Source of the DNA: an uncultured Collinsella sp.
GTDB lineage: Bacteria > Actinomycetota > Coriobacteriia > Coriobacteriales > Coriobacteriaceae
Direction of reading: 5' to 3'
Assembly: GCA_902489855.1 (NCBI GenBank)
Contig: CABUBS010000082.1
Coordinates: 1-9,262, forward strand
Length of the DNA: 9,262 bases
The number at the start of each line of letters is the position of its first letter. Position 1 is the stretch's first letter. Both the position numbers and the translations under genes were made by a program. Positions 6,189 through 9,262 of this stretch are shown here, one piece after another. The notes beneath the pieces are model-generated. The model was not told the origin of the DNA and made no database searches. It saw only the letters and a program-made list of their open reading frames with translations.

Positions 6189-7892
6189 TTAGCCCAGCAG
6201 GCTCAAGCCCACGGAGACAAACGCCAGGATAACGCCGACGATGGACTCGCCGCCGAGCAGGCCGCTGGCGACAACCAGGCCCTGCTCTTGGAAGGCGGCG
6301 TCCTTGGCAGCCCTCTCCTCGTCAGAAAGACCAGCGGTGGCGTCGCGGTGGGCGGACCACTTGTCGTAGGCGAGCTTGACGCAGGAGCCCAGGAATGCCG
6401 TGAGTGACATGTAGAACGGCAGGTACACGCCCAGGCCGATCATCATGGCCGGAATGCCAAGCCAGTACATGACGATGCCGGCGATAAAGCCACCTGCGAA
6501 CCACGGCACGCTCGGGATGCCCGAGACCATGGTGGCGACCACGCTTGCCTGCGCGGCCACAAAGCTCTTGTCGGGGCCGAAGGCGTCCGGACCATAGGCG
6601 GTGACGAGCGCGACCATGACAGCGGCAGCGACCAGGGCACCCACGATGCCGCCAATGGCTTGGCCGATCCACTGCGCACGCGGGTTGGTGCCCAGCACGG
6701 CGCCGGCCTTAAAGTCGTTCATGACGTCGCCCGCAAGGCCGCACGCCACGGCTACGATGCCGGCGATAAAGAACAGCTTGACCTGAGCGATCTGCGCGAA
6801 GGCGGCCACGATGAGCATAACGATGAGGCCAAAGATCTCCATGGGGTCGATGCCCGTCTGGCCGCAGCTCTGTGCGCTCATGATGGTGGTGACAAAGGTG
6901 AATAGCGTCACGATGACGGCCGGAACGGGGCCAAGGTTAAGCACGATGGCGATGATCACGGCGATGGCGGCAGCGCCCAGGCCGATGATGCCGGCGTCGA
7001 GCTTAAGCGATCCCGAGATGAGCGACTGCTCGTCGGTGTCGGTGGAGCTGTCGGCGGCAAGACCGCGGACGATACCGGCGACCTGCGGCAGGATGTCCTT
7101 GAGGACGACGGCGACGCCAAAGCCCATCATGAGGCCCATGCCCAGGGACTTGACGATGCCTTGCGCAGTCATAACGTCGAACAGACCGGCAGCGGTGCCG
7201 CCCACGATGATGCCAAAGTTGCCCAGCAGGGCGCCGGCAAACCAGAAGGCGACCGGGGCGAAGCCCACGAGGAAGCCGACGGAGAGCAGCATGGGCGAGT
7301 TGTAGATGGCAAAGGTCACGCCGGGGATGTTGAGCGTGCATAGCATGCTGGGCACCACGCCCAGGGCGTCGCGCAGCACGCTATAGATGCCGGCGATGGC
7401 CATGGAGCCAAAGAGCTGCTTGCCGGTTTTGCCGCCGGCCTCGGTGGCGCGCAGGGTCTGAGCTGCGGCGTTGCCGGTGGGGAACTCAAGCGCGGCGTCC
7501 ACGATAAAGTGACGGTGGATGAGCGCGGTGGCCAGCAGGCCCAGGATGGTGCCGGCGAGTGCCACGATAAACATGTCGAGCCAGCTGATCTGGTCGGCAT
7601 AGCCCAGCATCCAGGCACCCGGGATGGTAAACGCTAGGCCGCCGGCGACCATGGCGCCCGCGGACATGATGGTGTGGGTGACGTTGGCCTCGTTGAGGCT
7701 GGCATTGCCCATGAGCTTAAGGAAGAACAGCGAGATGACGGCAGCGAAGACGATCGGCCAGGGGAGAGCGCCCATCTTGAGGGCGGTGTAGGCCGAGCTT
7801 GCCGTGATGATCACGCAGCCAAGGACGCCGATGACGACGCCGCGCAGCGTGAGTTGCCCGCGCATCGAAGCGCGGTTCGAGGGATTGCTCAT
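6189..7892 (-). CDS. OPT family oligopeptide transporter, 567 aa
   Basis: This is an inner-membrane secondary transporter of the OPT family. Members import small peptides or metal-chelate complexes, and the substrate here cannot be told from sequence. Most of the protein is hydrophobic, with about 14 or more membrane segments. Family signatures in order are: AYTALKMGALPWPIVFAAVI at 34-53, NEANVTHTIMSAGAMVAGGL at 67-86, EFPTGNAAAQTL at 136-147, GDVMNDFKAGAVLGTNPRAQ at 388-407, GVYLPFYMSLTAFLG at 488-502 and GLVVASGLLGGESIVGVILA at 538-557. A hydrophilic loop lies at about 277-297 (ADSSTDTDEQS) and another at 511-537. The ATG at 7892 has AAAGGAG with 6 bases spacing, an excellent ribosome binding site. 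The gene stands alone with its own terminator and is divergent from coaX. The length is near the short end of bacterial OPT proteins, but both termini look intact. Confidence 0.93.
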   Translation of the reverse strand: MSNPSNRASMRGQLTLRGVVIGVLGCVIITASSAYTALKMGALPWPIVFAAVISLFFLKLMGNASLNEANVTHTIMSAGAMVAGGLAFTIPGAWMLGYADQISWLDMFIVALAGTILGLLATALIHRHFIVDAALEFPTGNAAAQTLRATEAGGKTGKQLFGSMAIAGIYSVLRDALGVVPSMLCTLNIPGVTFAIYNSPMLLSVGFLVGFAPVAFWFAGALLGNFGIIVGGTAAGLFDVMTAQGIVKSLGMGLMMGFGVAVVLKDILPQVAGIVRGLAADSSTDTDEQSLISGSLKLDAGIIGLGAAAIAVIIAIVLNLGPVPAVIVTLFTFVTTIMSAQSCGQTGIDPMEIFGLIVMLIVAAFAQIAQVKLFFIAGIVAVACGLAGDVMNDFKAGAVLGTNPRAQWIGQAIGGIVGALVAAAVMVALVTAYGPDAFGPDKSFVAAQASVVATMVSGIPSVPWFAGGFIAGIVMYWLGIPAMMIGLGVYLPFYMSLTAFLGSCVKLAYDKWSAHRDATAGLSDEERAAKDAAFQEQGLVVASGLLGGESIVGVILAFVSVGLSLLG

Positions 7893-8084
7893 ATTGAACT
7901 CCTTTGCGTATATCCGCTTCCCCCGGGAGCGCCGCTACGGATACGGCGCGGGAAGTCGGGTTACCAAGGGCCGCCGCGTGAGCTCGCGCGCGACCGCGCA
8001 CCAGTATAGCCGTAAGCTAGTCATTTTGGGATGACTGGTTTAGGTAGGCGATATACTGCTGGGCAGACGAAAGGAGCGCCGACG
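7893..8084. promoter_or_regulatory. Shared divergent promoter region of OPT transporter and coaX
   Basis: Two outward-facing TATACT boxes are visible: 8003-8008 read on the minus strand for the OPT gene, and 8052-8057 read on the plus strand for coaX. Neither has a good -35 at 16-18 bases, so the promoter calls are tentative. Both -35 regions fall in or beside the inverted repeat at 8019-8036. If the minus-strand box is used, the OPT transcript has a leader of about 100 bases containing a GCGCCG / CGGCGC hairpin (7929-7949). The coaX leader would be about 20 bases. Confidence 0.45.
8019..8036. promoter_or_regulatory. Inverted repeat between divergent promoters, possible operator
   Basis: AGTCAT and ATGACT are exact reverse complements separated by TTTGGG. 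The centre lies about 20 bases from the OPT-side TATACT and 25 from the coaX-side TATACT, so a bound dimer could affect both promoters. No regulator gene is visible nearby. Confidence 0.4.
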
Positions 8085-8936
8085 ATGCTTAATGGGTGCG
8101 CATATATATTGACGGTCGACGTGGGTAACACGTTCATTCGCTTTGGTCTGTTTGCAGAGGATTCGGCCGCGGCGCAGGAATGCCCGCTTGCGACGTGCGA
8201 GATCACGACGCCATCGAGCATTACGGCCGACGAAGCGCGTATGCGTCTCGCTCAAGTCATGGCCGCGCTGGCGGCCGATGCGGGCATGCCCGGCGCGCTC
8301 GTGCCCACGGCGGCCGTGCTGAGCTGCGTGGTGCCGGCGCTCGAGCGCCCGTGGAAGGCGGCTCTTTCCCGTATCTGCACGGGGCGCGTGCTCACCGTGG
8401 GGCCGGGCCTCAAGACCGGCATGCCCGTGCACTACGACGACCCGGCCGAGATCGGCCCCGACCGCATCGCCGATGCCGTGGCGGCTCGTGCCGTCTACGG
8501 CTCGCCGTGCATTGTGATCGACCTGGGCACGACGACCAATATCGAGGTCATCGACGCGCACGGCACCTTTGTGGGCGGCGTCATCGCGCCGGGGCTGGCG
8601 CTCGGCGCCCGCTCGCTTTCGGCGGCAGCAGCGCGTCTGCCGCAGGTCGAGCCCTCGGCACCCACGCATGTAATCGGCCGCAACACGCGCGAGGCCATGC
8701 GCTCGGGCGTGGTCTTGGGCGAGGTGGCCCGCATCGACGGCATGCTCGACATGGTGCTCGCCGAGATGCGCGCGACCAAGGCCGCGGGGGAGGGCGACGT
8801 GCCCATAGTCATTACCGGCGACGATGCCGAGGCGCTTGCGTCGCTGGTCGGTCATAGTCTGACGGTCGACGGCGCGCTGACGTTGCGGGGTCTCGCCGAG
8901 CTCTACCGCATCAACCAAAAGCCCCGCCGCGTGTAA
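8085..8936 (+). CDS. coaX: Type III pantothenate kinase
   Basis: CoaX phosphorylates pantothenate to 4'-phosphopantothenate using ATP, the first step of coenzyme A synthesis in the cytoplasm. It belongs to the acetate kinase/actin-like ASKHA fold. Visible motifs in the 283-residue protein are: DVGNT at 12-16 (phosphate 1), GPDRIAD at 124-130 with Asp126 as the expected catalytic/substrate Asp, DLGTTT at 146-151 (phosphate 2), GGVIAPGL at 164-171, GRNTREAMRSGVVLG at 198-212 and LTLRGLAELYRIN at 265-277. The usual TGG near the C-terminus is TGDD at 244-247, and the usual GADRxxN is GPDRIAD. These are mild departures that I would not read as loss of function. The ATG at 8085 is preceded by AAAGGAG. 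The open frame reaches back to an ATG at 8031, but that part overlaps the promoter-like TATACT and lacks a ribosome binding site. Confidence 0.94.
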   Translation: MLNGCAYILTVDVGNTFIRFGLFAEDSAAAQECPLATCEITTPSSITADEARMRLAQVMAALAADAGMPGALVPTAAVLSCVVPALERPWKAALSRICTGRVLTVGPGLKTGMPVHYDDPAEIGPDRIADAVAARAVYGSPCIVIDLGTTTNIEVIDAHGTFVGGVIAPGLALGARSLSAAAARLPQVEPSAPTHVIGRNTREAMRSGVVLGEVARIDGMLDMVLAEMRATKAAGEGDVPIVITGDDAEALASLVGHSLTVDGALTLRGLAELYRINQKPRRV

Positions 8937-8973
8937 AGGTGAGGGCGCCGGTGGGACAAACGCCTCCACCTTT
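8935..8973 (+). terminator. Weak hairpin after coaX, possible terminator
   Basis: AAAGGTG-AG-GGCG pairs with CGCC-TC-CACCTTT (7 and 4 pairs around a 2-base mismatch) with a 13-base loop. It overlaps the coaX stop codon. The T-run is only three bases, so termination would be partial at best. It lies just upstream of the next promoter. Confidence 0.35.
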
Positions 8974-8977
8974 CACC

Positions 8978-8986
8978 TGCTACAAT
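8978..8986 (+). promoter_or_regulatory. Extended -10 promoter for the deaminase gene
   Basis: TGC-TACAAT matches an extended -10 element (TGnTATAAT). No good -35 is seen at 17 bases upstream, which is tolerated for extended -10 promoters. Transcription would start near 8993 and the ribosome binding site GGAGGTG (9008-9014) follows with correct spacing to the ATG at 9021. Confidence 0.55.
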
Positions 8987-9020
8987 GGGTCAAACTATTG
9001 CGATTACGGAGGTGTCTGCC

Positions 9021-9262
9021 ATGTCGGACGATCTTCATCAAACTTCGTCAGGCAAGCGCCTGGACGTCATTAGCTGGGACGAGTTCTTTATGAGCGTGGC
9101 CATCGCCGCGCAGCGTCGCAGCAAGGACCCCAACACGCAGGTGGGTGCGTGCATCGCCAACACCAACCACCGCATCCTTTCGGTGGGCTACAACGGTACA
9201 CCCTCGGCGCTCAACGACGACTTTTTTCCGTGGGGTACGAGCGACGACCCACGCCCACCTGA
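9021..9262 (+). CDS. dCMP deaminase-like protein, N-terminal 80 codons (partial)
   Basis: This matches the start of the deoxycytidylate deaminase family (ComEB/dCMP deaminase), zinc enzymes that convert dCMP to dUMP for thymidylate synthesis. Visible hallmarks are: SWDEFFMSVAIAAQRRSKDP (residues 18-37), the signature DPNTQVGACI (36-45) and SVGYNGTPSALNDD (56-69) followed by FPW. The zinc-binding HAE and PCxxC motifs would lie beyond the window, so catalytic competence cannot be checked. The ATG has GGAGGTG 6 bases upstream and a likely promoter just before that. The last two bases (GA) begin an unfinished codon, and the TGA seen at the window end is out of frame. Confidence 0.85.
   Translation, partial: MSDDLHQTSSGKRLDVISWDEFFMSVAIAAQRRSKDPNTQVGACIANTNHRILSVGYNGTPSALNDDFFPWGTSDDPRPP

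Noticed and set aside
8031..8084. Earlier ATG start for coaX at 8031
   Set aside because: It would add 18 residues not seen in the family and overlaps the likely promoter. AAAGGAG before the ATG at 8085 decides the start.
8040..8969. 309-codon open frame on the minus strand over coaX
   Set aside because: It is an Arg/His/Ala-rich shadow of a clearly recognisable coaX in GC-rich DNA and covers the divergent promoter region.
9258..9262. TGA at the window end as the stop of the deaminase gene
   Set aside because: The frame from 9021 reads CCT at 9258-9260 and then an incomplete GA codon, so the TGA is out of frame.

Overview
The window is high-GC chromosomal DNA with mostly tight gene spacing, strong AGGAGG-like ribosome binding sites and hairpin terminators. 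Codon choice, the Ala-rich sortase-type surface protein and the gene set suggest an actinobacterium of the class Coriobacteriia, most likely a Collinsella relative. This assignment is inferred from overall character and not from a marker gene.

Region 1 (1-959) is the least ordinary part. It holds a broken fragment of an unrecognised gene (44-255) that one missing base would rejoin. A poorly coding stretch with a perfect hairpin follows (256-454). Then comes a possible 12-residue leader ORF with a strong Shine-Dalgarno sequence, ending one base before a 149-residue membrane-anchored or secreted protein of unknown function (455-904). A rho-independent terminator closes the unit. Codon use is more AT-rich here than in the rest of the window.

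Region 2 (1032-2171, minus strand) is a DUF389/TIGR00341-type membrane protein with a well-formed EF-hand-like loop in a cytoplasmic-looking connector.

Region 3 (2172-5987) is the most interesting part. A divergent intergenic region rich in short repeats and palindromes precedes a giant surface protein gene. It has a signal peptide, about 400 residues of Ala-rich coiled coil, a CAP (SCP/PR-1) domain, about 390 more residues of coiled coil, a Pro/Ala/Lys linker and an LAQTGD-type sorting signal. The gene is out of frame at a run of eight G just after the signal peptide. Nine or six G would restore a protein of about 1169 residues. This looks like a phase-variable ON/OFF switch in the OFF state, but -1 slippage or a sequencing error are alternatives.

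Region 4 (5988-8084) has two facing terminators, then an OPT-family oligopeptide transporter on the minus strand. Its promoter region is shared with the divergent coaX and contains an inverted repeat midway between two TATACT boxes.

Region 5 (8085-9262) holds coaX (type III pantothenate kinase, coenzyme A synthesis) and the first 80 codons of a dCMP deaminase-like gene that runs off the window.

No tRNA, rRNA, CRISPR array, insertion sequence or recognisable riboswitch was seen.
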